Part shown: positions 51,074 to 62,779 of the stretch, in pieces
Position numbering within the stretch: the stretch's first letter is position 1
Layout of the letters: each line of letters begins with the position of its first letter
Source of the DNA: Unio delphinus
Taxonomy: Eukaryota; Mollusca; Bivalvia; Unionida; Unionidae
Length of the DNA stretch: 64,000 bases
Direction: 5' to 3'
Assembly (NCBI GenBank): GCA_029339505.1
Contig: JAQISU010001239.1
Coordinates: 7,619,001 to 7,683,000 of the forward strand
Notes under the pieces: generated by a model
The model's database searches: none
The model's input: the letters and a program-made list of their open reading frames with translations, nothing else
Told to the model about the DNA's origin: nothing
Made by a program: the position numbers and the translations under genes

Positions 51074-51543
51074 CAGAAATAATCCCGAAAATGTATCCAG
51101 TGTATAGAAGTCTTCAAACATATAAGCTGGCTGTAAAATGTTGATATTTGAAGGTATCTGAACTTATTTGTATTTCGGATGTACGTAAAATAAACAATCT
51201 CAAGATACTTAGGAACAAATCCATTTAACTTTTCTTAATGTGTGTATTCCCTCTAAACATATGTTTAGGTCTGGAAAAGAGTTGTAATGCATATATATAT
51301 AAATTTAAAGCAAAGAAATGTTGCTTGTTTTAAAAAGTGAATTAAAGTTTCCATCAAGACATATTTTTATGAACGTGGACATCGGAACATCCACATTACA
51401 ATTATAGCAGCCTCATTATTATAATTTACTTTTGACAATCTGTTAAACATGAATAGTACATAGACGTTGGATGCTGTCAAATCTGTATATCTTGCAGGTA
51501 CCTGGCAATATTAACAGATATGCAACAAGCAAGAAGATACTAG
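40892..51543 (+). CDS. ADP-ribosylglycohydrolase (DraG/ARH family), 8 exons
   Basis: Exons: 40892-41449, 42379-42516, 42827-42973, 44153-44307, 45897-46023, 49568-49726, 50811-50944, 51498-51543. Introns are GT-AG and phases join to 487 residues plus TAG. The enzyme family removes ADP-ribose from proteins or other substrates with two Mg ions. Seen: GDAIG (169-173) with E177 a likely catalytic Glu; TDDSD (213-217); NGGIMRT (297-303); TTHHDPRCQAS across the exon 4/5 join; GGDADTNGAVAG from 429, with D431, D433 and T434 as metal ligands. All key residues are intact. Residues 1-150 form an unusual polar, probably disordered extension with no known domain. The exon 3 donor (GTCATG) is weak. Start chosen at the first in-frame ATG; further 5' exons cannot be excluded. 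Exons 1-2 are duplicated upstream. Confidence 0.88.
42541..42645. repeat. (AT)n(TG)n microsatellite in intron 2
   Basis: About 70 bp of AT, then TG-rich units. It begins about 25 bp after the exon 2 donor. Confidence 0.95.
42974..44152. other. intron 3 of the glycohydrolase gene
   Basis: AT-rich, no inserted element recognised. Confidence 0.6.
44308..45896. other. intron 4 of the glycohydrolase gene
   Basis: AT-rich. A minus-strand frame of 124 codons at 45360-45734 has no recognised domain and is probably chance. Confidence 0.55.
46024..49567. other. intron 5 of the glycohydrolase gene
   Basis: 3.5 kb, the largest intron; contains a TC microsatellite at 46561-46602 and otherwise unique AT-rich sequence. 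No coding signal. Confidence 0.6.
46561..46602. repeat. (TC)n microsatellite
   Basis: About 20 TC units in intron 5. Confidence 0.95.
49727..50810. other. intron 6 of the glycohydrolase gene
   Basis: 1.08 kb, AT-rich, no inserted element recognised. Confidence 0.55.
51014..51073. repeat. (TG)n microsatellite in intron 7
   Basis: About 29 TG units. Confidence 0.95.
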
Positions 51544-52539
51544 ACTGGACAAAGGGCGAATTATCAGACGTGCATTCCTTTCAATTCAGCTGTCATTTAA
51601 TTTAAAACTTGTGATTGTACTTCATAGCGATCCCCATACAATATTATATTACCTCTCAACGTATTATATCATATGGGCTTTTAACGTTTACGTAGATTTT
51701 ACAAAATTAGAAAGAATATATAACAACTAGTTGTTCTCAAACTGCAAAACAGCAACTGATCACATTTGGCTCAAGTCACCTTTATAGACAGACCATTTTA
51801 TTTCATACTAACAATTCCAATCTACCATCTAATATGGCCTCTATAGTTAAAAATCGATAAAATTTAAAGTTTAGCTCCAATGAATTTTGGCACAATTTTC
51901 TCATCCAGTAGCTTTTCAAACTGGCTTTTTTGACTGTACATATGACAACGATCCGCCATCAACTACTGATATCGATGCTAACAAAATAAACACTTTCAAA
52001 AGCTTCTAATAAAACGTGCAACAGAATATGGACAAATGTGATAGATCATATACTGGCTTGAACGATTTCTTGTTTGAAAGTATTATTCCAATCCACCAGA
52101 AAATATGGCCACTATTCCTGACAACCATTAAATGAACAATAAAAAAAACAAATCCTTTCAAACCATCGTATACAATTCGACCAAATTTAATTGGAAACAC
52201 CTTGACAGATTTATTTAATACTTGTTCACATAAGGCCAATCCACCGTCATAGTATGTTTACTATCGCTGTTAAAAGAACAAAATATTAAATGATCTCTTC
52301 TCAAATTGACCTCGATAAAATCGGGCCGAGTAGAAGAAACGTAGTATTAAGAGTATTTAATATCCTACATATTGAGGATGATTTTCTAAGATAAACGGAC
52401 GACGTTAGTAAAATAGTATAATTTCTATAATAAAAAAAACTATATAGAAAATGATAAAATTTGACTCTGAAAGGATTTGCCCAAAGTCATTGTTTTCTTT
52501 TTTCTACTATACTTTGCTATAATATAAGTCTTCATTTAT
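51544..52539. other. 3' flank of the glycohydrolase gene
   Basis: Probable 3' UTR and flank; AATAAA at 51985-51990 is a candidate poly(A) signal. No other feature. Confidence 0.45.
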
Positions 52540-53440
52540 TAAAAAGAAAAACGACTTCAAATGATATTTTCAACACAACTGCTCTATATAATTGATAAAA
52601 TGTTACATAAAGCATCCCGATGATAAGCACATATAAATTAAATTGTTTCGACATCATTGAGAATGCTACTAACACAAAGACTTTGAAAGACATTTCAGAC
52701 TTCAATACACTCGACTAACTGATGGAAAAAATTAATGCACGGACGGCTTTCAGTTGTTCACTAATTATGCTACTCCACGATGAAATATTAACCCTTTGCT
52801 AACAGTATTATATCAATACAGGATAGTTCCGTTATTTATCAAATCTCTCAGGGAGCATCACGGCCTAAAACGTTTCAAGTCTGCATTCATGATGCCTAGC
52901 CAGCATCAAATATGGATGTAATTGTTTTAAAAACAATTAAATACCATACGAATAACTTCCAATATCAGAATTCATCATACTAATTAAGATTTGTTTAACT
53001 ACTCTTGAGGTTTGATACTTGGTACATATATAACAGGTGAAACTCTTTGGACTCTAGTTCCTATACAGAATCCAAATTCTTGATATTACCATATTTTGAC
53101 AGGTTTTGCATGTCTATGTAACTTTACATTATATTTTTCAATAGTTTGCTCATTCCTAGTAACAACAGGCATGTCCAGTTAATAAAAACTACGAAACAAT
53201 CATGTTGTCTGATTAGCAATATGTTCGCAAAGATGGTATGGTCACCACATTCAATTTGTTTGAGGTGTCGTTGTCCTTCAGATAATATCATTTAAGTTAG
53301 TGAGGGGAAAAAATGGTGTTGTTATCAAAGTTGCATATATTGAAGAATATATTCGAAAATCAACGACAAAGAAAACCTGCTCAGAATATATTAACAAGTT
53401 GCCATTTTCTTGTTGTCTTTTCTGTATGTAGCCAGGAGGT
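52540..53440 (+). repeat. 0.9-kb inverted repeat, left copy
   Basis: Collinear, in reverse complement, with 57660-58595. Shared blocks include GGAGTAGCATAATTAGTGAA (as complement), GATAGTTCCGTTAT, CAAATATGGATGTAATTG, AACTGGACATGCC (complement) and TTGTTATCAATGTT-like ends. Divergence is about 15-20% by eye. It is probably a dispersed non-autonomous element present twice in opposite orientation; no coding function seen. Confidence 0.75.
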
Positions 53441-54040
53441 AAATATTTACATTGAGATAGGCAACTTAAAAAACAAATATGATTATATTGCCAATGTTTT
53501 AAATGCAGATAGTAAAGCTAAATTTCTTCGAAGAAATGTAGTTAATGAAGACAAATAACACAATTCAAATCTGCATTTGCTTCACTGATAAATTATTAAC
53601 TATAATTTTAATTGAAAACAAAGAATCTATAGCGAAACGCATAGTATATGCGTGCGATTGTACATTACTCATCCTTTATTGATTTGAAAGCTTTAAGGGC
53701 AAAGGGAAATGCAAATACTCTCATAATACCCGCGTCAATAGCAGTCGTGTTATGCTAAAACCTGTTTTAAGTTTGAAACACCTAAGGGCATTGGGAGTTA
53801 ACAGTCAGGTTTTAAATATATGCGTCAATGTTGTCATGAATACTTTGGTCAGTACAGGGACGATGTCGATGGTAAGACAATGATTTAAACTAATTATGAA
53901 CTAAAAATGAAAAGTTCGTCATACCTTTCCTAAATCGGATTTTGGAAACTAATGCTTTGACTTATGAAGATAATTGTAATTACAGTCTAATTCGTTTCGA
54001 TATATTAAAGCTAATATGTTTTGGTAACATAACCGATGCG
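53441..54040. other. non-coding, no feature seen
   Basis: AT-rich stretch with no recognised element. Confidence 0.45.
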
Positions 54041-54043
54041 CCG

Positions 54044-54153
54044 TATGTATGTATGTTTGTATGTACGCACGTACGCACGCAGGCACGTACGTATATATGT
54101 ATCCATGTATGTATGTATGCATGTATGTATGACTGTATGTATCATGTATGTAT
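54044..54153. repeat. degenerate (GTAT)n microsatellite
   Basis: GTAT/GTAC/GCAC tetranucleotides with many substitutions. Confidence 0.85.
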
Positions 54154-54224
54154 GTTGTTATTATCGCGTTTAAATCCATTTTCAGCACTACATACGCTAT
54201 ACATTATACACCAGTATTATTTGT

Positions 54225-54392
54225 GGTAACCCGGGAAAGCCCCTGAATGAACGACGTACCCACAAGAAGCTATAGGCAATTCTTCTCACATACCCACATA
54301 ACCCGTGCCTGAACCTCGAACCCACGCAGACAGAGGTGAGATGGCAGTGATCCGTAACGATGAGCCCTTTAGACCATTCGGCTACTCGGGCC
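54225..54392 (-). mobile_element. tRNA-derived SINE, second family, copy 2
   Basis: Minus strand: GGGCCCGAGTAGCCGAATGG (A box), CATCTCACCTCTGTCTGCGT, then GGGTTCGAGGTTC (B box). Matches 9310-9435. The tail toward 54225 (GTGGGTATGTGAGAAGAATT on the minus strand) resembles part of 56060-56205. Confidence 0.7.
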
Positions 54393-54394
54393 CT

Positions 54395-54511
54395 ATGTAT
54401 GTATGTATGTATGTATGTATGTATGTATGTATGTATGTATGTATGTATGTATGTATGTATGTGTGTGTGTGTGTGTGTGTGTGTGCGTGCGTGCGTGTAT
54501 GTATGTATGTG
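54395..54511. repeat. (ATGT)n(GT)n microsatellite
   Basis: About 65 bp of GTAT units, then GT and GTGC units. It abuts the SINE 5' end. Confidence 0.95.
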
Positions 54512-55055
54512 TCTGATTTACGTCTAATATATATCATTTGTAGAACTTTATTAGTCAATCCTTAATTCACCTATAAACCATTATTATTCTAGCTTAGCTT
54601 TGACTATAAAAGCCGTTTCTTCGCTCAGTCAAAAATAGTAATGTTCAGTGAAATTAACATGTGAGATATTGCACACATGGACATGGAGTAATTATTTATT
54701 CTGAGTGCTAACGTTTAGGAGGTTATTGAGTCACATCGCCAGTTTATAGTCCTAGTACAAAACCACAACATTTGTAATATCCAGCCGCATTGAATCAACC
54801 TATGATAAAAGAGTGTCGTGTGCTCCAATTAATCTGATAAATCAACATTGAAAACTTTTATAGGAAACATTCATTTGAGGGTACAATGGACATTTTGCTT
54901 TCCAAATGTGTGTTTTGATATAATATATTTGTAATAAATTCACCATTGTGTGTATACAATTATATCCTTATTTTTCATTGTCATTCTGCGTTTAAATTGT
55001 ATTGTGATACTGTTATTGTGTCACTGGATTTTCAAAACCAGTCTTAACAGTTACA
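54512..55055. other. non-coding, no feature seen
   Basis: AT-rich; no element recognised. Confidence 0.45.
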
Positions 55056-55133
55056 TATATATACACACACATACATACATACTTACATACATACACACAC
55101 GCACACACCCATCCATCCATCTACGCACGCACG

Positions 55134-55189
<56 letters not shown>

Positions 55190-55229
55190 TACATACATAC
55201 ATACATACATACATACATACATACATACA

Positions 55230-55265
<36 letters not shown>

Positions 55266-55450
55266 TACATATATATATATACACATACATACATACATAC
55301 ATACATACATACATACATGCATGCATGCATGCATGCATGCATGCATGCATGCATGCATGCATACATACATACATACATACATACATACATACATACATAC
55401 ATACATACATACATACATACATACATACATACATACATACATACATACAT
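55056..55450. repeat. compound (ACAT)/(AC)/(GCAT)n array
   Basis: About 395 bp: ACAT and ACGC variants, a 50-bp AC run, long ACAT blocks, ATATAT segments, a 44-bp GCAT block (55317-55360), then ACAT again. All open frames through it are artefacts. Confidence 0.95.
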
Positions 55451-56040
55451 GAGCAGAATGGTAAATTGTCGCGACAAAGGAAGCGTCACAATGAGGTCAT
55501 ATATTCAACATCCGCGGCGTCTGATGATCCCTTCAACGCGTTTTTCTGCGCTGCCACATTCTGCGTGAGGCAGTGGGTAAAATGAATTTAGGATGTTAAA
55601 TTAGATGATGATAACTCGAGCTGGATTTCTGGCACGTGTTTGGCATCGCACTCAATATGATAACGGCAGACAATTGTTCAATGGCTTAATGCAAACGAAA
55701 AACCGTTTATGCTTTTCCCGTCATCGATGCCACCGCAGTATCAGAACCTATATAGTAAAGGCATGGCGACATAACTGTTTCAAAATCCGTTACATCCGTA
55801 CAATTTGTTGTATTAGGAACCTAATCCATGCTACCATTGAGTGACGTGAATATGATTAAGTGTGAATTACAAATTTGCCTAATAACTGGCAAATTTGTCC
55901 GTATACCAATATTTTCCTAAGATCGATTCCAAGTAAACACAAAAAAATATTGTTGGTGTTATTGCATTTGGTTTAATGCTATTTCTTGGCGAGAAAATAT
56001 ACTTAATGTGGATGGTACTCTTAATGGTATAGGATGAATC
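55451..56040. other. unassigned stretch, slightly GC-richer
   Basis: Plus frames continue 40 codons out of the array and a 79-codon frame lies at 55605-55844 (Arg/His/Cys-rich). No domain recognised; could be a relic of a mobile element. Confidence 0.3.
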
Positions 56041-56059
56041 CGGGAATATTTCAGCAGGA

Positions 56060-56205
56060 GCAGGAGACACCGACCCACGGAAGCTACTGGAATGTTTCTA
56101 ACATATCCACAGATGCACAGCCCAAGACTCGAACCCATGTGGACATATAGCAGCTGCCACTGTTTGGTAAGGGCGAGAATGTTAGTCCACTAGGTAACTA
56201 GGGGC
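56060..56205 (-). mobile_element. SINE-like copy 3, diverged
   Basis: Minus strand carries CTAGTTACCTAGTGGACTAA (A-box-like) and CATGGGTTCGAGTCTTGGGC (B-box-like), followed by a tail with TATGTTAGAAACATTCC. Same layout as 54225-54392 but clearly diverged. Confidence 0.55.
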
Positions 56206-56980
56206 CCGTAAATAAAAGGAAGCACTAAAATCTAAATTATTTACATAAATTATTATGCGTTTGTTGTAGCATAATTCCATTACCATTGAGATACATGACA
56301 TGATACAATCAACATTGTGTTCATTATTTTTAGTTTTAAACTAACCCAAAATAATAAACCATCTTTTTACATGAATACCCATTTGTCCAACTATAACCTA
56401 GAAAAAATTTACCGGTGCTGTGTATTTCCAAAAGTTAAAATGGGACTTTGAATCTGATATTATGATATTGCTACTATCAGGCAAACATTAGAAAAGAGAA
56501 AGACAAAATATACTAGAAAATGAATCTTTATGTCAACATCAGCTAAAACACACATTGTATGTACAAGAAGTAATAGTTACATATTGTTTTGCATTACTTG
56601 CGCACGTTCGGTAGGAACAAAACACATTGTTGCCATCCCGACAGTCAGCCATGATTAAGAGTCATAAATTATTAGGTTATCTGTTCCATTTATGTTTGTG
56701 GATACAGTGTTTTTCTAAATAATTATGTCAAAATTGTAAAGGTTGCATAATGTTACTCTTTTGTACCAAACGTGTGTTCAAGGAATTCACTTAGGTTAGT
56801 TCGAAACTTACATCAATAATGCCGGTAATGGCTGTTGCATTTAACAAATGTATATGCGTGTTTAGAAAACCCCAATAAATGAATAATCGATATTTGTGTA
56901 TAGTGGTTCATTTGGAACATTACTGTGGGTCTTCTTCACTACAAGGAAAATTGACAAAATCGAGTCGTGACATGTAGACT
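56206..56980. other. non-coding, no feature seen
   Basis: AT-rich, no recognised feature. Confidence 0.45.
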
Positions 56981-56984
56981 AAGA

Positions 56985-57352
56985 GTCATGCGTAAAACTA
57001 AAGTAGAATCAACTAGGATAAAATACTGGACCAAATCACAAATGAGGAAGTGCGTAAAACCATCAGGCACGAAGTACGCCATTAGGTAGACCTCCTCACC
57101 ACTGTCAAAAAGAAAAAGCTGAAATGGTATGACCATGTCACTAGAGCCAAAAAGTATATCCATAACAGTATTACAGCGCAGGGTCCAGCGCAGCAGTACG
57201 AGAGGTAGACAAAGCAGAAAGAGTACTGACAACATCACGGAATGGACCAGAACAAGTTTTGCGAATACACGGGTATTGGCCCATGATCGAGACAAGACGA
57301 AGGAACTGGTCAGATGTTCAGCAACACAGTGGAACTTTTATAAACATGTTTG
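56985..57352 (+). mobile_element. LINE ORF2 C-terminal relic
   Basis: Plus strand, broken frames: TNEEVRKTIRHE, then VDLLTTVKKKKLKWYDHVTR, GRQRKSTDNITEWTRTSF and RDKTKELVRCSA. This is the very common C-terminal segment of some LINE polyproteins (LLxTVKKRKLxWYGHVxR...GRxRxxWxDNIxEWT). At least two shifts; no RT core here. Confidence 0.75.
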
Positions 57353-57582
57353 AGTTTGCAATAGAGTGCAAGATAAGATAAGAGCAACACGATAAACATA
57401 TTTCCTTGACGTGTGTTGTTATAAATTATTTCATGCAAAAGAGACATAATATGTTATTCTATTGGCATACATAATTTCAAATTTTCTGCTAAGTTGTTTG
57501 TATATTTAATGTAAAATTAATACAGGATTAATTCTTATAATGACTATCAATCACTAATGTAAAACGCAAATGAACAATAGTC

Positions 57583-57587
<5 letters not shown>

Positions 57588-57658
<71 letters not shown>
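57588..57658. repeat. (TA)n microsatellite
   Basis: About 35 TA units directly at the left edge of the inverted-repeat copy. Confidence 0.95.
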
Positions 57659-57659
<1 letters not shown>

Positions 57660-57660
<1 letters not shown>

Positions 57661-58595
57661 CTCCATACAGAAAAGACAACCACAAAATGACACCTGGAAT
57701 ATAATTTCCTCCATGTTTTCTTCGCAGTTGATTTTTTAATAAACACGTCGGAGCGAGAAAGTGAATTATATTTATATATATATGTAACATTGATAACAAC
57801 ACCATATTTGTTTTCCTCAGTAATATCCATGATATTAACTGAATGACAACGACACATCAAACAAATAGAAAGTGATGACGATATCATCTTTGTGAACATA
57901 TTGATAATCAGACAAGAGGAATGTTTCGTAGTTTTTATTAACTGGACATGCCTGTGGTCTCTAGGAATGAGCCAATTATTGTAAAATATAAAGTAAAGTT
58001 ACAGGGGCAATTTTACCTTTCACAATATGAAAATGTCAAGAGTTTTGATTCTATATAGGAACAAGAGTCCAAAGATTTTCATCTGGTATATATCTGCCAA
58101 GTAGCAACATAAATTTAATCGCATTTGGTTTAAAAATCTGAGTTAGATGATTTCTGATAACGTTATTTTGTATGGTATTTAATTGTTTTTAAAACAATTA
58201 CATCCATATTTGATGCTGGATAAGCATCATGTATGCAAACTTGAAACGATATAGGCTGTGATGCTCTCTGAGAGATTCGATACATAACGGAACTATCCTG
58301 TATTGATATAATACTGTTAGCAAAGGAGTGATATTTCATCGTGGAGTAGCATAATTAGTGAACAACTGAAAGCGGTCCATGCATTAATGATTTCTATCAG
58401 TTAGTCGAGTTTGTTCAAGTCTGAGAAGTCTTTCAAAGTCTTTGTGTTAGTAGCATCCTCAATGATGTCGAAAAGCTTTAATTTATATCACTTTGAAAGT
58501 GCTTCTCACCGGGATGCTTTATGTAATATTTTGTCAAATTATATTGAGCGGTTTTGTTGGAAAAATCATTTGAAGTTCTTTTTCGTTTTAGCGAA
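57660..58595 (-). repeat. 0.9-kb inverted repeat, right copy
   Basis: Reverse-complement partner of 52540-53440; bounded on both sides by TA microsatellites (57588-57658 and 58609-58700). Open frames 57528-57899 (-) and 58411-58926 (+) run through it and through TA repeats and are not credible genes. Confidence 0.75.
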
Positions 58596-58608
58596 TGAAG
58601 ACTTACCG

Positions 58609-58619
58609 GTATATATATA

Positions 58620-58700
<81 letters not shown>
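58609..58700. repeat. (TA)n microsatellite
   Basis: About 45 TA units with one TC interruption near the start. Confidence 0.95.
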
Positions 58701-58702
<2 letters not shown>

Positions 58703-58829
58703 GTATTATATCAGCATTTCACACCTTGTATAATAACTATATCATTGTTGATATCATTGGAATCTGCGTGTCTATAAAACTTATTATATTATCCCAATAT
58801 TTTATTTTGATAAATTTAAAGCAATATTT

Positions 58830-59954
58830 CTATGACACGGCTCCATTAGGAGGAAATAGCTTCATCTTAACAAGAAGACCAGTAACCACAACAGCATCCT
58901 TGTCCTTAGTAGACCACTCGAGATGATCGTCGTCGATGTAACGGTCAATATAACTAGCTTTCACGGTTTTCGGACCAACTTTGTAGCTTCCAGGTCTGAC
59001 ACGAAGTTGAAAGGCAAGTTTACACTTGTATGTTCCTCCTGTTTCGCAGTCTGTATAACTGAAGGAAGACATATAGACATTCTTACCATCTACTCAATTT
59101 TAAATGAACAATAAACAGATACAAGTCTGACATTCACAAAGGCTGATAAGAGTATATTAGTATTAGGCGTATTACTACTAATGTAAACTAGTATATAAGA
59201 AGTTCTAATCTTGCTCTTCCCCTACGCTCTCATTTTAGAATAAAGCTTTACTGGAACATTAGATTAACTGTGATAGTCTAAATGTAGATTATTCATATTT
59301 CATTGATAGAAAGGAAAATGGACCAAACGATTACCAGATACATTACCTTATTACAGGTGCATACGCATCGTTACTTGCGTATTGAATACTAGGTGACATG
59401 AAGATTTGTTTCGTGTCAAATCCTGTTGGCTTCAACTTGTTATTAAAGTGTCCCTTCAATTCAACAATATCCTTGCCGTTGAACATTACATCTCCTGACA
59501 GAAAGAGGTATGTATAAAATACGAAAATGTGTATGATTTTTCTAAAACACATTCTGTTAAAAGAAAAACAAGTACCTTATTTTCATTCTTTCAAACGTGT
59601 CTTAAATATAGCAAGTTAATAGTCCTTTTACCTAGAAAAAGTTGTTTCTAGTTATTGTACCTAAAACATGTTCATGCACATCAAATGTGGTAGCAGGATT
59701 CATAATTTAATAGCTAAAACTAGAGAGGGTGTACTAACTCCGTGAAACCTTTACTAACCATAAAGACATTTCATTGATTATGTAGGGCTGCAAAAATCAT
59801 CATTACAGTCAAATCTAGGATGAATAACTAAACAATTAATTTCCCTTGACTCAACGGATCCTGGGATAAAGCTCATTTCATTTATTTGTATGACTCCTTA
59901 TTACTTATAATGGCACCTAAGAGTCGTAAACCCAAAAGTTTCTTCTTAACTTAT

Positions 59955-60040
<86 letters not shown>

Positions 60041-61275
60041 CAGACAGATAGAGAGAGATAGACACACAGAGAGAGACATACATACATACATACATACATA
60101 CATACATACATACATACATACATACATACATACATACATACATACATAGTTTTATCTTATAAAAACTTACCTGGAATTCTGAGACCCACATTCAATATGG
60201 ACTCAACATACTTTGACAAAGTGCCATGAAAACTCGCGTGTCCTTTCTGCATTACCTCGTCTTCGGTTTTACCTGGTGGAAGTCTGAAATGAAATAAAAC
60301 ATATTGTTTATAATTGTTTTCAATTTAAATTAGAAAACATTGCTCTATATACTCTGATAAAGAAAATGTTCAGACCATAGTACCGCGCACAATTATTTTT
60401 TTGATTATTTGTATATGTGTCTGTTTAAGACGAGGCATATGAGTTGAACGGCATCTTGAGACCAATGGCTATCGCGTATCTATCGGACACTTACCATTTA
60501 AACAATTCTGTCAAAATACTAAATTTGAGAAAAAAATGCCGCTGAAGGTTACGTTAGGAAACTAAGTACATCATAGCCAATAATTCAAGACGACGAAAAA
60601 GTATCATTTCCGCTTAGTAAATGGAAAGTCACAAAAGAGTTGCTTTTCCAAATTCACCGTGTAACTATTTATAGACAATGTTAGGCTAGCGATATTAGAC
60701 ATACTGTATGAGACAGGCCATAGCTGGGGTGCGTCCGACAGTGAGATGCAAGTGACCGGTACAATCATATTTTGCTTAGCTAGTAATACAAATAGCAATA
60801 AATATGTTTATGCATTCTGAATTTCCTCAAAATGTATTTTCTTAGTTCTTCTAATCCGACAGACATTTCATGCAAAACCGGTTGCGCACAAGGTTGCAAT
60901 TAAATGGTTTTCTAAATTTTTCAAATTTAATATATTGGCAGTTGTTGATTAAATTTAACCATGCAGAAAGCTCATTAATGTACAATGTTTGAAGTTGTGT
61001 TCTGTCATTACAATGAATAGCCACCTGATCGGCCAGTCCCTTTCTAATTTGTGGTATGTTCAAGGCACGCTCACCTACACTATTGTTCTTTACATATATT
61101 CGATAAATAAGTAGAGAATCATTTAAACTCATACTTCATACGTAAGACACTATTTGTGAAACAAATACCGGACATTTTTTCAAATACATCAAATATCTTT
61201 GTTAATGTTATGACTAAAATAAATATTAATAAATAAATAAATATCCTTTACATACTTACCTTGATGTGAGGACAT
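58830..61275 (-). CDS. small ADP-ribosyltransferase/PARP-fold-like protein, 4 exons
   Basis: Minus-strand exons: 61275-61260 (ATG TCC TCA CAT CAA G|GTAAGT), 60272-60171, 59494-59347, 59058-58830 (TAG). Phases join to exactly 164 residues. Seen: FHGT at 20-23 followed by a helix and GLRIPG (35-40), SPSIQYAS at 73-80, RPGSYKVG at 110-117, and LEWSTKD at 135-141. HGT, then an S..Y helix, then a strand-borne Glu fits the H-Y-E layout of diphtheria-toxin/PARP-type transferases (H21, Y78, E136), which use NAD to modify targets. No signal peptide or membrane segment; probably intracellular. For exon 2 an alternative acceptor 11 bp upstream (TTTCAG|ACTTCC) would need another first exon. AATAAA at 58806-58801 is a good poly(A) signal. 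Family call is inference. Confidence 0.7.
59953..60041. repeat. (GATA)n microsatellite
   Basis: About 88 bp of GATA units, in intron 2 of the ART-like gene. Confidence 0.95.
60042..60148. repeat. GACA/GAGA transition and (ACAT)n microsatellite
   Basis: Short GACA/GA segment followed by about 70 bp of ACAT, ending 23 bp before the exon 2 donor. Confidence 0.95.
60284..61259. other. intron 1 of the ART-like gene
   Basis: A 93-codon minus-strand frame at 60851-61132 has no recognised domain; it may be chance or a relic. No other feature. Confidence 0.5.
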
Positions 61276-61506
61276 GACGGTACCGCACGAAATTTGTAAG
61301 TGGGTGTGTGTATTAATGTACTGCTTGAAATTTGTAAAGCGTTACCATATGGAAATTTTTAATTCGTTTTGTAGAACACAATAAAATTAAAGGAGACGAA
61401 AAGAGAAAACAAACTAGATCGACATTTTATGGAATTGAACATGAGACCTTTGCAGTATTAGCTTGAGACATTATTCTACTGAGGCATACTCCACTTGACA
61501 GATGTA

Positions 61507-61553
61507 GTATGTATGTATGTATGTATGTATGTATGTATGTATGTATGTATGTA

Positions 61554-61614
<61 letters not shown>

Positions 61615-61690
61615 ATGTATGTATGTATGTATGTATGTATGCATGCATGCATGCATACATGCATGCATATATGTGTGTGTGTGTGTGTGA
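61507..61690. repeat. (GTAT)n(GT)n(GCAT)n compound microsatellite
   Basis: About 180 bp; lies upstream of the ART-like gene's first exon. Confidence 0.95.
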
Positions 61691-61699
61691 TTTCAAAAA

Positions 61700-62455
61700 C
61701 ATATTAAACAATTAGTTGCTTTAACTAATTATCGAATGTACTTAAAAGGAATGACTAAGTATTTGTTTAAAATTAAACGAAGTATGAACCTAAAAATGCA
61801 CTTCGAACTTGTTTATGACACGCTTGGCAGGAAAGTCTTTTCTTCAGTTCCTACTTTGTAAACATAGATAACAATAAACAGTGAATACTTACGTGTAATC
61901 AAGCTTATTTTATTATTTTAAATTATTGATGCAAAGAGAAAGGCTCAATCTCCATCTAGCCAAATGAGTGTATGATTTGTAAAAATACTATTTTTATATT
62001 TGTGTTTGTACGAGAAAATTGTGAGCCATATTGTTATGTTTTCATTTCATTTTCTACTCAATAAGTTGCAAAACAAAAATTGGAAACAAAATACGTATTC
62101 GTACTTGTGCCCTAGAGATGAGAATGTATCATCAACATTGTAGTTAAATGTAATTTATCCTGATTTCAGTTAAACCTAATGAAACGTGTGCCCACTCTGA
62201 CATATCTGCTTTTGTTTTGAAGATATCTATGCACTTTAACCGCAGATTTAAGGAACGAATTTGGTACATTGTGGTTCATAACAAATTTATTTGATGAAAA
62301 CATGATGTAAGTCCATAACTATTAAACATATCTGGTTCATATTAGGAACCATCCGTTTTCATTAAAGTGACTAGGCAGGCAGGGCCATGTTAACCTATAG
62401 CCTAGTAAAAGTTATAATCTTCGGCCATCATATTATGTCGGCATCCTTTAATCTC
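61700..62455. other. non-coding, no feature seen
   Basis: AT-rich flank with no recognised element. Confidence 0.45.
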
Positions 62456-62465
62456 TCACCATTCC

Positions 62466-62760
62466 ATACATTTGAATATATACAAGTTCTTATCTACTGT
62501 TTGCCTCATGCCTTTCATAAGTATAATCCAACCCTGTGTAGATTCACCAATATGAATGTCTAATAAAACAGGCGTAATGCTAACAATTTCACTTTTTCCC
62601 CAAGAAAGCGACATTCCTAACCAAGATACGAATTTGAACATCACTCCTTCTAATTTAATTGTGTTATTTGTTGTTGATGTCACTGTCGCTTTTACTTCAA
62701 TAGAATACTTTGATAGAAAACAAATTTGTTTCTCCCTCTCAAACATTCTAGGTGCATTGC
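62466..62760 (-). CDS. possible exon, unrecognised
   Basis: A 105-codon minus frame with good protein-like texture: REKQICFLSKYSIEVKATVT, then NNTIKLEGVMFKFVSW, MSLSWGKSEIVSITPVLLDI and GESTQGWIILMKGM. Alternating hydrophobic residues suggest a beta-sandwich. A strong donor (GAATG|GTGAGA) lies at its 3' end and an acceptor-like CACCTAG or TACTTAG at its 5' end. Joining it directly to the known ART-like exon 2 through the upstream acceptor would create TGA, so it belongs to another gene or needs an intervening exon. Confidence 0.35.
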
Positions 62761-62779
62761 ATATCACTTTCATCTAAGT

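Noticed and set aside
57528..57899. 123-codon minus-strand open frame
   Set aside because: Contains a poly-(Ile-Tyr) tract from TA repeats; the rest is the dispersed inverted-repeat element.
58411..58926. 171-codon plus-strand open frame
   Set aside because: It runs through the inverted-repeat copy and a 90-bp TA microsatellite and then antisense through the last ART-like exon; composition is an artefact.
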